From an uncultured Clostridia bacterium (GTDB lineage Bacteria; Bacillota; Clostridia; Christensenellales; CAG-314), in NCBI GenBank assembly GCA_947570215.1, contig CANOTO010000003.1, positions 106,665-170,664 on the forward strand: a stretch of DNA of 64,000 bases. Reading direction: 5' to 3'. Positions within the stretch are counted from its first letter, which is position 1. Each line of letters starts with the position of its first letter. A program made the translations under genes and the position numbers. Below are positions 15,587 through 25,048 of this stretch, piece by piece. The notes beneath the pieces were generated by a model. That model had not been told where the DNA came from and made no database searches. It was given only the letters and a program-made list of their open reading frames with translations.

Positions 15587-18001
15587 CTAACTATTTTTGT
15601 AAATGTCCAAAACCACTCCGAAATACGGCGCTTTGCTCGAACCCGATTGGGAGGCGGCAGACATATATACGCAAATCTTATCGTGCGCATCGGTTGCCCA
15701 AGCAACTCCGTCCGTTGCAGGATCAAACGGCTTTTGAGTAGTACCGTCAAGTGTAAACATGTTTTGTCCGTCGGTAAACGCAAACAAATTGCCTACTTGA
15801 AGAATAACGGGGAACATTTTAGCGTCATTTTGAGCCGCGGCTCTCAATTTAACCAAAGTATCGTTGTGCATTTTGAATTCTTCTACGATACCTTCGGCAT
15901 TCTTGGTGGTAAACGAGCCGCAAACGTCAATCAAATTATTGCTGTTTCCGCTCATCAAATCGCCGGGGCTGCAAATAATCGCCGCTATAATGTTAACGTA
16001 TTTTAAGCCGCCCTGCTCTTTAACTATCGTTTTACCGAAATTGCCCAATAACGTATTTAACGGACCGGTAAATTGTCCAACCAAAGCAGTCGCGTTAAAC
16101 GTAGCGTACCAGCTTTCGTTACCGGTAGCGTAAGACTGCAACGTAGACTTGGTATCAACAGTCATATTGGCGCCTTCCGCGTCGGTGTGATTATCTTGAA
16201 CGAAATGGTCATTGCCGTCGGAAAGAATAAATAACGGACCGCCCGCGCCGATAAGTTCGCTGTTTTCGATAGTTATCTTGGATCTCCACATAAAGCACAT
16301 ATTGCTGTATGCGTCGTACATTTTGCTGTTGATAATGTTAACGCCCGTTTTATCTCCGAAGGCGTCCACGACAATATTCGTGTAGAACCTGTCGGACAGG
16401 GTGTTACTGAAAGTCAAATGGTTGGAATAGCAGTTGACCATCATCATTCCCGCGGGAGTGCCGTTTTTCCTTTCGTCTTCGGATATATTATCCTTGGCGC
16501 AGTTACCCGTCATAGCGAGATTCTTGATATCGTACACGGCTTCGAGTCCGGCTGCGTCCTGCGTCATATGGATTTGGAATACCGACCAGTGGGGGATAGG
16601 ATCGGACGGTTTACTGTCGCCGTTGTCGCCCCAGTCTACTACAACGTCGAAATGACGTTCGCCTTCCTTATACGTCTTGGGAACGATAATACCGTTGTAG
16701 TTACCGGATATACTCACCTTGCAAGACGCGAACAATCCGTTTTGCATATTCGCGCCTATACCGGTTTCGGCAACGATATTACCGTCTCCAATCATATCCT
16801 TGGTATAATTGGGATGCTGACCGTCGTTTAAGCCTTCTTTGAGAGAACCGTCAAGTTTGCTTTCGAGATTACTCAAACCCTTGATACTTGCAAGCGCGGT
16901 TGTATATTCCGTGTCGGTACTCGACCAGAAAAACGTTTCGGGCATTTGGTTTGCGTTCAGCTCAAGCTGTTTGACGGCGGGCTTGCCTTGGTCGTCAACG
17001 CCCATTTTAGCCGTGTGCAGGATAACCCAGCTTACGTTGCCTACGTATTCGTACAAATCTTTGTCGTCGGCTTCCAAACGTACGGGCTTGCTGCCGGCAG
17101 ACAAATCGTATTTTTGCGTTGTAGCGTTAAAAGTAACTTCCGCGCCCCACAACGGAGCCCAAGCCTTCTTTTGCATATCGCACATGACAGATAAACCAAG
17201 TTGGTCGTACACGTTGTATCCGCCGCCCACTACCAACATTTCCACCGTGATAACGCTGTTGTCTTCTTCCAGCAAAGACAAATCGTATTCTTCGGCGTCG
17301 ATGGCGATTTCCAACTTGACGTATTTACCGGCAGCGCCTTGGGAAAACTTGTACGTATTGTCGTCGATGGCAACGAAATTTGCAAGGTCTTCGCCCGTAA
17401 GCTCTGTATAAGCTCCGTCCTTGGTGTTTTTGGAATATACCTTGGCGGTCGTCTTGACGTTGGTAACGGTAATGGTTTTGTGTTCGTCAAGATCCAAACC
17501 TGTAGCGGACGGACGGAAGATGAACTTGTTGACGTTACCCACTTCGTACGTTTCGCCCTTTACGCGGAACTCGGATCTGGCTTCTTCGCCTTGGCTTGCG
17601 GCGGATTTGGTTTTGTAGGCGGTATAGAACGTGGGTTCTATAAACGCGCTGACCTGAATGTTGTCGTCGACAATACCGCCTTTAGCGTCCACCTTGATAT
17701 TAACGGTTACCGACTTACCTCCGTAAGAAACGGTATAAGACGTATTTCCTTCCTTGGACAAATCGGCCTTGGTTACGTTAGCTTTAAGCGCCTTGACCGT
17801 TTTGGTATCAGACGTATCGTCTTCATAGGTTACCTTGATTAACAAAGAATCGTAATCGATTGAGTCGCCGACCTTGTACGAAGTGACGGGATCGACTACG
17901 GCGATTTCCTTGACTTGCTTATTATCGCAGGAAGCCATAACGGGTACGGCTACGGCGAGAATCATAACAAGCGCAAGAATTACCGAAAATCTTTTTTTCA
18001 T
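15587..18001 (-). CDS. Large lipoprotein with Ig-like domain and beta-helix-like region
   Basis: 804 residues. Signal peptide with lipobox VMASC, lipidated Cys at residue 25. Residues about 35-110 form a bacterial Ig-like domain (Big_3/Big_4 type: SYKVGDSIDYDSLLIKVTY, later SYTVSYGGKSVTVNIKV). The centre holds further beta-sandwich-like segments. About residues 490-680 contain successive short strands with Asn ladders (HLTFSNTLS, VNIINSKMYD, ITIENSELIG) like a right-handed parallel beta-helix. It is therefore a surface protein that may bind glycans or wall polymers. Last gene of an operon with an ABC transporter. AAGGAG site; gap of 67 bases behind the previous gene. Confidence 0.75.
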   Translation of the reverse strand: MKKRFSVILALVMILAVAVPVMASCDNKQVKEIAVVDPVTSYKVGDSIDYDSLLIKVTYEDDTSDTKTVKALKANVTKADLSKEGNTSYTVSYGGKSVTVNIKVDAKGGIVDDNIQVSAFIEPTFYTAYKTKSAASQGEEARSEFRVKGETYEVGNVNKFIFRPSATGLDLDEHKTITVTNVKTTAKVYSKNTKDGAYTELTGEDLANFVAIDDNTYKFSQGAAGKYVKLEIAIDAEEYDLSLLEEDNSVITVEMLVVGGGYNVYDQLGLSVMCDMQKKAWAPLWGAEVTFNATTQKYDLSAGSKPVRLEADDKDLYEYVGNVSWVILHTAKMGVDDQGKPAVKQLELNANQMPETFFWSSTDTEYTTALASIKGLSNLESKLDGSLKEGLNDGQHPNYTKDMIGDGNIVAETGIGANMQNGLFASCKVSISGNYNGIIVPKTYKEGERHFDVVVDWGDNGDSKPSDPIPHWSVFQIHMTQDAAGLEAVYDIKNLAMTGNCAKDNISEDERKNGTPAGMMMVNCYSNHLTFSNTLSDRFYTNIVVDAFGDKTGVNIINSKMYDAYSNMCFMWRSKITIENSELIGAGGPLFILSDGNDHFVQDNHTDAEGANMTVDTKSTLQSYATGNESWYATFNATALVGQFTGPLNTLLGNFGKTIVKEQGGLKYVNIIAAIICSPGDLMSGNSNNLIDVCGSFTTKNAEGIVEEFKMHNDTLVKLRAAAQNDAKMFPVILQVGNLFAFTDGQNMFTLDGTTQKPFDPATDGVAWATDAHDKICVYMSAASQSGSSKAPYFGVVLDIYKNS

Positions 18002-18068
18002 TGCTATTTTCTCCTTATTTCATTATTTTAGCGTTTTAGTTCTATATAAACGTCTTACGACGGTTATT

Positions 18069-18500
18069 TTAGTTGTAGGGGTAAATCCAAAAGTCCATAG
18101 TCGGTCCCGAAGCGGAATCCTGCGCGCTGTACTGCAAATGTATTGCTCCCTTGCGGGTAAACACAATCGTGTTTCTGTCCGTAATGATTGCGGGCGGATT
18201 TTTGTCGGGCTGGACTATCGTTATCTTGATATCCTTGTTAGTGCAGTCAGCAGGGGTAAGCTCGTAATTTATTAAAACTTCCAAGCCTTCTTCGTAGGGC
18301 ACAAGAACATAGTAACCGTTAGGGTCGATTTGTATTTCCAACTCCTGCGCGTTTGCGCTTTTTGTAACGACGGACGTAGGACGGATTTCCTGAACGTACA
18401 CTATTTTTTCATAGGGTACAGCACGTAAGCCGAATATTCCCACGACGAGAACCGATCCGAGAAAAACTATCAATAATACCAATATCGTAGATTTTTTCAT
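18069..18500 (-). CDS. Membrane-anchored extracytoplasmic protein
   Basis: 143 residues: one N-terminal helix (about 5-26) without a lipobox, so it is a signal anchor, then a beta-rich outer domain of about 115 residues with Ig-like appearance (INYELTPADCTNKDIKITIV). I do not recognise the family. It begins three bases behind the permease gene and precedes the large lipoprotein, so it is probably an accessory subunit of the same system. Confidence 0.65.
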   Translation of the reverse strand: MKKSTILVLLIVFLGSVLVVGIFGLRAVPYEKIVYVQEIRPTSVVTKSANAQELEIQIDPNGYYVLVPYEEGLEVLINYELTPADCTNKDIKITIVQPDKNPPAIITDRNTIVFTRKGAIHLQYSAQDSASGPTMDFWIYPYN

Positions 18501-18503
18501 ACT

Positions 18504-20147
18504 CTAATTCTCCACAAAATAGTGCTTGATACGCGTTACGTACAGGTATATCCTTGCCGCCAAAAATACCGCGGCTATAATAATACCCTTGACGATAGAG
18601 CTCGTCGTTCCGCGATCGGACAGGAAGTAGTACGCAAACGCGAAGAAAGCCGACAGCAAGAACCCCACAATTGTAGCGTTACGTTCGTTGGGACTGTCAA
18701 ACTGCACGCCTACCGTCGCGTATTGGTCGGCGTATGAATGCATAACGTCCATTTCGGCGCACCATAACAAATGCGCCACTGACACAAACAGAGTAACCAT
18801 TCCCATCATTACCAACTCGCCCTTGTCGGAAGATGATACGCTTACGGCGGTAATCACTACTGCGAAGGTGGACAGAACTATTATCGCGATTCGCGGAGCG
18901 ATTCTGCCCAGCAACGTATATATGGGGTTTTGCGGACGGGTTTTGATAATATTGCGCGCGTTGGCTTCCTTGCTGTATACGGTAGCGTACTCGTTATTGA
19001 AAGCCACCGTTATAACCAGCATTACCAACAAATTGAACGTCTTGGTCATTACTTCGCCCGTATAGTTGGTGTTCATCGAAGCGTACAGCTTATTAAGCAG
19101 CAGTATCGCTATCGCCGGCAGCGCCAACTGAACGATGGCGGACAGCACGTATCTGCCGCTGCGCACGTTCATTTGCAGCGTTTCCAACACCGGCGAAAGC
19201 TTTTTGTTGAATACCTTGTTCTTTTTGGGCGGAACAACCATCTTTTCGAACTCGAACTGACGCGCCGCCATTCGGATAAATAGAGGCTTCGCAAGCAAAT
19301 ACGCCAATCCGAGCGCAACGGCAAGGCAAGCGAGCATAACGCCGAAATACGCAAAGGTGTCGCCCGCAAACAACTTGGAGCCGATACGCAGCGTACCGCC
19401 TACAATCATCAAGGTTAAACAGTAAAACGGATACAATGCCTTGGCAAAGCCGTTTAGAAACCTCTGTATTGACAAAAACAAGCTGCCCCAAGTACCCATT
19501 ATGTTGATATTCGGCGGAATAACGCCGATAAGCGCGACGATGCCCCAAACGACTAACCCCGACGCTACAAACATCAATGACAATTGCAGCCACTTAAACT
19601 GCTTTACAAACGTAGCCACAAACAAGGCGGGAATGCTTACGAGCGCGCCTATTACTACGGGAATCATCGAAATAAACGCAAAGCAAAATATCAACCACAA
19701 ATAGTAGTACCACACCGCGCCGTTTATCATACCGTAGGCTATGAACATGGGCAGGGTAAAGGTAACGTTGCGCTTAAGCTCGAAAACGTAGTACAGTATT
19801 AGTTTGGAAAAAAACACAGTTGCCGAGCTTGCTGGCAAAGTAAGCAGCACGCGGTTATCCGCAGTCATATACAAAGCCTGAGTTAAGCCCACTATGCAGG
19901 TTACTACGGACATAAGCTGCATTACCGTAAACAGTACGTTAGCGACGGTATCGGGGATATAACCGCTCGGGTAGAATACTCCAAGCATATTGCAAACGAA
20001 AAACAACAAATAGAACACAGCCGTTACGGCGACGAGCTTTACGACGGACAGCACTATCTTGAATATGAGTCCGCGTTTGCTCTTGACGAAAGACAGGTCC
20101 AGCTTGTCTTTGAGCTGCATCATAACAAGCGTTTTGAGTGCTTTCAT
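18504..20147 (-). CDS. ABC transporter permease (ABC-2/exporter type)
   Basis: 547 residues with roughly twelve hydrophobic segments in two blocks (about 25-255 and 325-545) separated by a basic loop (VVPPKKNKVFNKKL). This matches large exporter-type permeases rather than binding-protein-dependent importers: there is no EAA loop and no solute-binding gene nearby. The ATG overlaps the stop of the upstream ATPase-fusion gene by one base (TAATG), so both subunits are made in step. Substrate unknown. Confidence 0.8.
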   Translation of the reverse strand: MKALKTLVMMQLKDKLDLSFVKSKRGLIFKIVLSVVKLVAVTAVFYLLFFVCNMLGVFYPSGYIPDTVANVLFTVMQLMSVVTCIVGLTQALYMTADNRVLLTLPASSATVFFSKLILYYVFELKRNVTFTLPMFIAYGMINGAVWYYYLWLIFCFAFISMIPVVIGALVSIPALFVATFVKQFKWLQLSLMFVASGLVVWGIVALIGVIPPNINIMGTWGSLFLSIQRFLNGFAKALYPFYCLTLMIVGGTLRIGSKLFAGDTFAYFGVMLACLAVALGLAYLLAKPLFIRMAARQFEFEKMVVPPKKNKVFNKKLSPVLETLQMNVRSGRYVLSAIVQLALPAIAILLLNKLYASMNTNYTGEVMTKTFNLLVMLVITVAFNNEYATVYSKEANARNIIKTRPQNPIYTLLGRIAPRIAIIVLSTFAVVITAVSVSSSDKGELVMMGMVTLFVSVAHLLWCAEMDVMHSYADQYATVGVQFDSPNERNATIVGFLLSAFFAFAYYFLSDRGTTSSIVKGIIIAAVFLAARIYLYVTRIKHYFVEN

Positions 20148-22624
20148 TACTCGGTTTTCTCCTTGCTATCCTTGGACTTTTTGCCGAAACGCTTGACCCT
20201 TACAGGCTTGTCCGCGGCGTCGTCAGTCTTGACAGCCGCTTCCACGGCGATAGGCGAAACTTCGCTTCCGTTAATTACAGACATATAAAACGCTTCCAAG
20301 CTTTCTTCAGTGCGCTCGATATCCGCCACGTCGCGCACGCACTGTATCTGCCCCTTGCGGATAATGGCGATTTTGTCGCAGATACGTTCCACCACGTCTA
20401 TTATGTGACTGCTGAAAAATACTATATTGCCTTGGCTTGCGTGCAGCTTCATACATTCCTTAACTTGGAATATACTGTTGGGGTCCAGTCCCGTCAACGG
20501 CTCGTCCAATATCCATACCTTGGGGTTATGAATAAGCGCAGACATAATGGTAACCTTTTGCTTCATTCCGTGAGAGTACGTCCTGATTGGGTTATCGATT
20601 GCGGATTGGAACTCGAACAATTCGATAAATCGGTTGAGACGCTCGTCGCGGTCTTCCTTGCTTACGTTATAAAGGTCGGCTATATAGTTGATATATTCGC
20701 GCGCGGTAAGCTTTTCGTACAATGCGTAATGGTCGGGAACGAAGCCTATCTGACGCTTTGCCTGAACGCTTTGCGTTTTTACGTCGTAGCCGCACACCTC
20801 GATAGCGCCGTCGGTAATAGTTTGTATCCCTACGATACTTTTTATTATTGTAGACTTGCCTGCGCCGTTAGGCCCCAAAAAGCCGAATATCTCGCCGCCG
20901 TTAACTTCCAAACACGCGTCCTTGACGGCGTATACGTCGCTTTTGCCGTATCGCTTGGTAAAGTTTTTAAGTATCAGTTTGTTGTCGTTTTCCATATTGA
21001 TAGGCTCCTCTATGCTTCTGCCGTCCAGCTTTATTTCCAACGCCAGTCGGTCTACCTTGATTTTGCGGTTACGGGCGGCAACGTCCTGCCAACCGCGTAC
21101 GGCGTTATAACCCAACTCGTATATAAACCACATTCCGAACGACATTGCTATATACACGACGAAATACAGCGATTGATAAATAGGATAATATACGAAGTGC
21201 AAATCCTTTATATCGAACTCCCACTTGATATTACGAAGATTTTCCGCCCAACTGCCCAACTTGTCGGCGACGAAGTCGCTGTTGATAAAGAAATAGTCCA
21301 CGTTCGGATTGTAGTTAGTGAACCAACCGTTTAGTATCAGCATCAACACGTAATACGCGCCGAAACCGATAAGCGAGTAACAAAACTCCTTCCAACGCGG
21401 ACGGCGGAATATGCCAAGTCCGACTACCAGCAGCGGCATAAAAAACGCCTGATAGTGATCGAAGAAAAATCCCACCGTGCCGGCAACGAGAACGGAACCG
21501 TTGAGATTCTCCAACCCGTAGTTCGGCATTGTTATCGCCAAAAACGCTCCCAATACGTTTATAAAGTAGGTAAAATAAAACACGCGTTTGGCCTTAAACG
21601 TCAAACATAGAGGCGTCACATACAGCGCGGTATTGCACAAATGCAGCGGCAGCGACGTTACCCAACCGTTGCCGACAAAATCAACAAACTTGTGCGTAAG
21701 CATTATGCCGTTAAGCATAGCCAAGCTGTAATACAGCAAAACCAAACGTTTAGTCTCGTACGACTTGTCGTGAAGCAGCAAATACAGCATTACGGGGATA
21801 ATAGCTATCGGGTAAATATACAAGCGATGATAAAGATTGAGATCTATTACCTTCATCGCGTACTTTTCGGGATTTAACAGCAGCTGCGGCGCGTAGTAGG
21901 GCATAGTACAAATAATTATGCCAAGCACTGCCAATACGGGCCACACCCAAGCAAGTTTTTCGCGGCGCGCTGTTAATTCCGCTTCGGAACGGCTTTGCGC
22001 AAGCTCATCTTCCGAACGACCTTCGGGAACGGTTATTTCCGACGGCTCCGCTTTGACGGAAGCATTTGCACCCGATACTGCGGCAAAGGCCGGAACGCCG
22101 ACGGAATTATGCGCGGAACGCACCCGTTCGTATATCCACATAGCAAGGGCGAGAGCAGAATATGCCATACAAAAACCCGTTTCCAACGCCATTACTACGC
22201 CGCGCGCGGTTATGTCAGTTAACGCCTGAGCTCCTTCGACGGCAAGAACGTGATTGCCCATTCCCGCGAAGTTGACAAGAAATACCGCGACGAAGCCGCC
22301 CGCAAACAAGTCCAAATATTTGACGCGCTTGCGGAAAAACGGATACATACACAGGAACAGCTCGCCCGCAAAGCCCAACCAAATTTGTAACAAGCCGAAA
22401 ACCAATTGAGCCTGACTGTCGAACCCGCGCGAAACCGTAAGGTTAATAATGCCGTCGATATTCTCTCTGCCGCTGCAATAACGGTAAATATACATCGCGC
22501 CAAGCACAACCGAAAAAACTCGGAATATTAAATTCAAACGTTTGTTGGCAAACTTATACAGCACGACTCCTACCGCAGCCGTCACCGCAAATATTAAAGT
22601 TGCCGCTATGAAATAAACTGTCAT
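20147..22624 (-). CDS. Fusion: TMEM164/YwaF-like membrane domain + ABC ATPase
   Basis: 825 residues. Residues 1 to about 520 are membrane: helices at the N-terminus, a variable charged linker (about 170-220), then a second set with LPLHLCNTALYVTPLCL and FFFDHYQAFFMPLL, typical of the TIGR02206/TMEM164 (YwaF-like) family. From residue 544 a complete ABC ATPase follows: Walker A GPNGAGKST, signature degenerated to YSHGMKQK, Walker B VWILDEP, switch His in FFSSHI. The join includes Met544 preceded by GAGGAG nine bases upstream, as if two genes had fused. It powers the permease encoded next. First gene of the operon. Confidence 0.8.
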   Translation of the reverse strand: MTVYFIAATLIFAVTAAVGVVLYKFANKRLNLIFRVFSVVLGAMYIYRYCSGRENIDGIINLTVSRGFDSQAQLVFGLLQIWLGFAGELFLCMYPFFRKRVKYLDLFAGGFVAVFLVNFAGMGNHVLAVEGAQALTDITARGVVMALETGFCMAYSALALAMWIYERVRSAHNSVGVPAFAAVSGANASVKAEPSEITVPEGRSEDELAQSRSEAELTARREKLAWVWPVLAVLGIIICTMPYYAPQLLLNPEKYAMKVIDLNLYHRLYIYPIAIIPVMLYLLLHDKSYETKRLVLLYYSLAMLNGIMLTHKFVDFVGNGWVTSLPLHLCNTALYVTPLCLTFKAKRVFYFTYFINVLGAFLAITMPNYGLENLNGSVLVAGTVGFFFDHYQAFFMPLLVVGLGIFRRPRWKEFCYSLIGFGAYYVLMLILNGWFTNYNPNVDYFFINSDFVADKLGSWAENLRNIKWEFDIKDLHFVYYPIYQSLYFVVYIAMSFGMWFIYELGYNAVRGWQDVAARNRKIKVDRLALEIKLDGRSIEEPINMENDNKLILKNFTKRYGKSDVYAVKDACLEVNGGEIFGFLGPNGAGKSTIIKSIVGIQTITDGAIEVCGYDVKTQSVQAKRQIGFVPDHYALYEKLTAREYINYIADLYNVSKEDRDERLNRFIELFEFQSAIDNPIRTYSHGMKQKVTIMSALIHNPKVWILDEPLTGLDPNSIFQVKECMKLHASQGNIVFFSSHIIDVVERICDKIAIIRKGQIQCVRDVADIERTEESLEAFYMSVINGSEVSPIAVEAAVKTDDAADKPVRVKRFGKKSKDSKEKTE
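20993..21010 (-). promoter_or_regulatory. Internal ribosome site in frame inside the fusion gene
   Basis: On the minus strand GAGGAG (21010-21005), nine bases, ATG (20995-20993) encoding Met544, exactly where the ABC ATPase domain begins. It may allow a free ATPase of 282 residues to be made, or be a relic of the unfused gene. Confidence 0.55.
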
Positions 22625-22932
22625 TATCCACCGTCTAAAATAGCATTAAAAAAATCCGTCGAAGTCAATTACATTATTGACCCAAAAACGGATTAACTTG
22701 CGCGGTTGTCAAAAGGCGACCGACAGTACGTCGGTAAATATGCCGTCGTAAAAACCGTCAACTTATCTTACGAAAACCGACTTGTTTACGACGCGCCGAA
22801 AGACGCTTGAACAACCTGATATTTAATTGTTATGCTAAAAAAGCTACGTTAAACTTGTAAGAAAATACGGGCGCGTCAAAAGACGAACGCATTTCTACGT
22901 TCTTGTTAACGCGCAGAGCTTGACGGTTCTGC
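22625..22932. other. Intergenic stretch with decayed coding fragments
   Basis: No intact gene. In the second plus frame 22697-22810 reads KGDRQYVGKYAVVKTVNLSY and on to DAPKDA then stop; in the third frame from 22839 SYVKLVRKYGRVKRRTHFYV follows. Both have host-like composition but no ribosome site, so they look like pieces of one decayed plus-strand gene of unknown identity. I could not find a convincing promoter for the minus-strand fusion gene here. Confidence 0.35.
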
Positions 22933-23289
22933 TTAGAACCCCCCACCCATACCGATTAACCTGACGAAAAGACCGACGCTGCAAACAAAAGCGATAGCAA
23001 CCAATAAGTAGTTGAATTTACTTTGATAAAACAGCAACAAATAAACAAACAAATCCTGCGAAGCAAGCCCCCGTATGCCTTCCATAACCAAGCGGAAAGT
23101 CTCGATGGACATACTCTTGCGAACGTTAAACAAAAACGAAACTATTACGTTGCAAACTATATACAGGCAGAGCACAGCAAAAAACTTGGCAAAACTCCTA
23201 ACCTTTCTGCCAAATAATTTTGCTTTCTTATCAAATTGCGCGAAGTTGCCGTTCATAGTAGAACATACTTCGTAAGATAAGTACTGCAT
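22933..23289 (-). CDS. Small membrane protein, unknown
   Basis: 118 residues with three hydrophobic helices (about 35-55, 75-90 and 94-112) after a basic N-terminus (KKAKLFGRKVRSFAK), and a Gly-rich end (GMGGGF). No family recognised. AGGAGC ribosome site five bases from the ATG and a good promoter at 23339-23366 support expression. Monocistronic. Confidence 0.6.
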   Translation of the reverse strand: MQYLSYEVCSTMNGNFAQFDKKAKLFGRKVRSFAKFFAVLCLYIVCNVIVSFLFNVRKSMSIETFRLVMEGIRGLASQDLFVYLLLFYQSKFNYLLVAIAFVCSVGLFVRLIGMGGGF

Positions 23290-23338
23290 AATGCTCCTGT
23301 GCTCTAATTACAACAAGACTATTAGAAATAGTATCAAT

Positions 23339-23366
23339 ATTTTAACACAACGAGCGCATATGTCAA
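23339..23366 (-). promoter_or_regulatory. Promoter of the small membrane protein gene
   Basis: Minus strand TTGACA, 16 bases, TAAAAT, about 50 bases before the start. Confidence 0.7.
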
Positions 23367-23477
23367 CAGAATTACTACTTTTGGCAAAAAATTAACGTTA
23401 ACATTTTCGTATTAGCGCCGATTTTCGCCATAATTTGCCTCAAACAGACAATTTTACACAGATAAATTTCAAAAAAA

Positions 23478-24374
23478 CTATTCGAACACGTCGTCGGAAA
23501 GCTGCAAGCTGTCTACGTCCGACTTGTCCTTGACCACTGTATTTAACAGCCGACGCGGAAGATCTTCGTTTTGCCGCACTATTTCGCCCAACTGCGAATA
23601 CGGGAACGGGTGAGAATACTTGTCCGCGCCTACTTCGATTGTAAAAGCGGGAATATGTAACTTTTCTACGCACCAGTCCTTGTAGCCGCCGACGCTGCCC
23701 TGTATTTCCCGCACGGCATATCCCGTGTATCTTCCGATAGATTCGGCATAACGCTTATCGCGGGCGCGTCGGTGCGACGTTTGCCCGAACTCCCAATACA
23801 CTTCTTCGCCTTTCAAGTGATACGACAGCGTTACGCAGGGGTTGACGCGCTCGGTAAATTCCGCAAGCGCACGTGACTCAGCCGCAGAAAAAGGTTCCTT
23901 GCCGACATAATTTTGAGACGACTTGAAAAATTCATTTTGATCCCCTTCGCCCCATTTTGCGTCGAAGTTGACGTTTAAGTCTACGCCGTCGATATTGGCC
24001 TTCCACAATGAAAAGTCCGCCGAACCGTTGATAGCGAGTAAATTGCTCTTGCGCTCCTTATCTTCTATAAAGCCGACGCCTTCTTGGCAAAGTCTTACGC
24101 CGTCGGGGTTGGTCATAGGGATAAAATATATACCACCGTCTAACTTTAACTGCGGATTCTTGACAAGATACTTGGCAAGGCACACCACCGCGAGAGCGGT
24201 AAGGTGTTCGCGTGCGTGCATAGCGCCTTGTACTATCGCGTAATTGCCGTTTTTGCTGCCAACAAAAATATACGGAATGGACTGACGGAGTTCGCTTTCG
24301 CCTATCGTCCCCGTTTCCACACCCGCGTTGCAAAATCGTTCCACTTCGGCAAGTAAATCTTCGTACTTAAACAA
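23478..24374 (-). CDS. M14 zinc carboxypeptidase
   Basis: 298 residues. Zinc ligands of the M14 family: H53 and E56 in MHAREH, and the later His in LSYHLKG; the catalytic Glu is in FTIEVGADKYSHPFP. The substrate-carboxylate region PMTNPDGVRLC is also typical. Relatives trim D-glutamyl-DAP peptides of cell-wall fragments. There is no signal peptide, so a cytosolic recycling role is likely. Start chosen at TTG 24374, eight bases behind AGGAG; the frame extends 44 residues further up, but that part lies across the promoter (24400-24428) and is rejected. Confidence 0.85.
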   Translation of the reverse strand: MFKYEDLLAEVERFCNAGVETGTIGESELRQSIPYIFVGSKNGNYAIVQGAMHAREHLTALAVVCLAKYLVKNPQLKLDGGIYFIPMTNPDGVRLCQEGVGFIEDKERKSNLLAINGSADFSLWKANIDGVDLNVNFDAKWGEGDQNEFFKSSQNYVGKEPFSAAESRALAEFTERVNPCVTLSYHLKGEEVYWEFGQTSHRRARDKRYAESIGRYTGYAVREIQGSVGGYKDWCVEKLHIPAFTIEVGADKYSHPFPYSQLGEIVRQNEDLPRRLLNTVVKDKSDVDSLQLSDDVFE

Positions 24375-24399
24375 ATAAATATCTCCTGCTATAACGGTA

Positions 24400-24428
24400 A
24401 TACTACGATATGCCGAATAATTCGGCAA
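24400..24428 (-). promoter_or_regulatory. Promoter of the M14 peptidase gene
   Basis: Minus strand TTGCCG, 17 bases, TAGTAT. It lies inside the upstream extension of the reading frame and so supports the TTG start at 24374. Confidence 0.6.
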
Positions 24429-24510
24429 AACGCACAAAAACGCGAATATAATGCGAAAAATTCCGTAAAAACGCAAATCAATTGGTTTTTTAACTATTTT
24501 CTCCACAATA

Positions 24511-24539
24511 TTGACATAATCCGAAGAAAAAAGTATAAT
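24511..24539 (+). promoter_or_regulatory. Perfect consensus promoter for the 24643 gene
   Basis: TTGACA, 17 bases, TATAAT. The transcript would have a leader of about 95 bases. Confidence 0.85.
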
Positions 24540-24642
24540 AATGATAACGATTGCAGACTTTATCTAAGCCGTCATTGCCGTCGGCAACGCAAGCACCTAA
24601 ACTGCGGTCGTCAATGAAAATTTTACAATAAGGAGACGGAAT

Positions 24643-24954
24643 ATGACCACCTTTGAAAAAACCGAAATCGAAAAATTAGATTCCAAATACCGCCCCATAG
24701 GAGCATGGGGATACTTCGGGTACAATATTTTATTCAGCCTGCCTTTGGTAGGATTTATATGTTTGCTGGTATTCTGCTTTTCCGATTCCAACATAAACAG
24801 GCGCAGTTATGCGAGAAGTTTCTTCTGCGCGGCGTTACTGGCGCTGATTGTTATAGCATTGATAATAGGAGTTATGATAGCTTCCGGCTCGTTTGCGGCG
24901 ATTATAGAACAGATAAAAAACGCAATTCAACAGCAGCAACCGCAAGGCCAATAA
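24643..24954 (+). CDS. Small two-helix membrane protein
   Basis: 103 residues with two transmembrane helices (about 26-46 and 62-84), a short polar loop with DSNINRRSYARSFF between them, and a Gln-rich C-terminus (QQQQPQGQ). AAGGAG ribosome site, a perfect consensus promoter and a strong terminator make it a well-expressed single-gene unit. The loop with NRR.YA.....A is a layout seen in many small Firmicutes membrane proteins of unknown role. Confidence 0.7.
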   Translation: MTTFEKTEIEKLDSKYRPIGAWGYFGYNILFSLPLVGFICLLVFCFSDSNINRRSYARSFFCAALLALIVIALIIGVMIASGSFAAIIEQIKNAIQQQQPQGQ

Positions 24955-24977
24955 ATTGTAAATAATTTCCGTAGCCA

Positions 24978-25010
24978 AACGGCGTGAAAACAACAAGTTT
25001 TCACGCCGTT
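24978..25010 (+). terminator. Terminator after the two-helix protein
   Basis: A 14-base perfect stem (24978-24991 with 24997-25010) and a five-base loop, followed by a T-rich run. It lies between convergent genes. Confidence 0.85.
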
Positions 25011-25048
25011 AATTTTACTTTAATAAATATTATAATCACCGAACTTAA

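Noticed and set aside
20138..21334. A 398-codon plus-strand frame opposite the ABC fusion gene
   Set aside because: Antisense shadow of a gene with clear Walker motifs.
24375..24506. N-terminal extension of the M14 peptidase with a hydrophobic stretch like a signal peptide
   Set aside because: It spans a promoter (24400-24428), and a TTG with AGGAG eight bases upstream marks the start at 24374.
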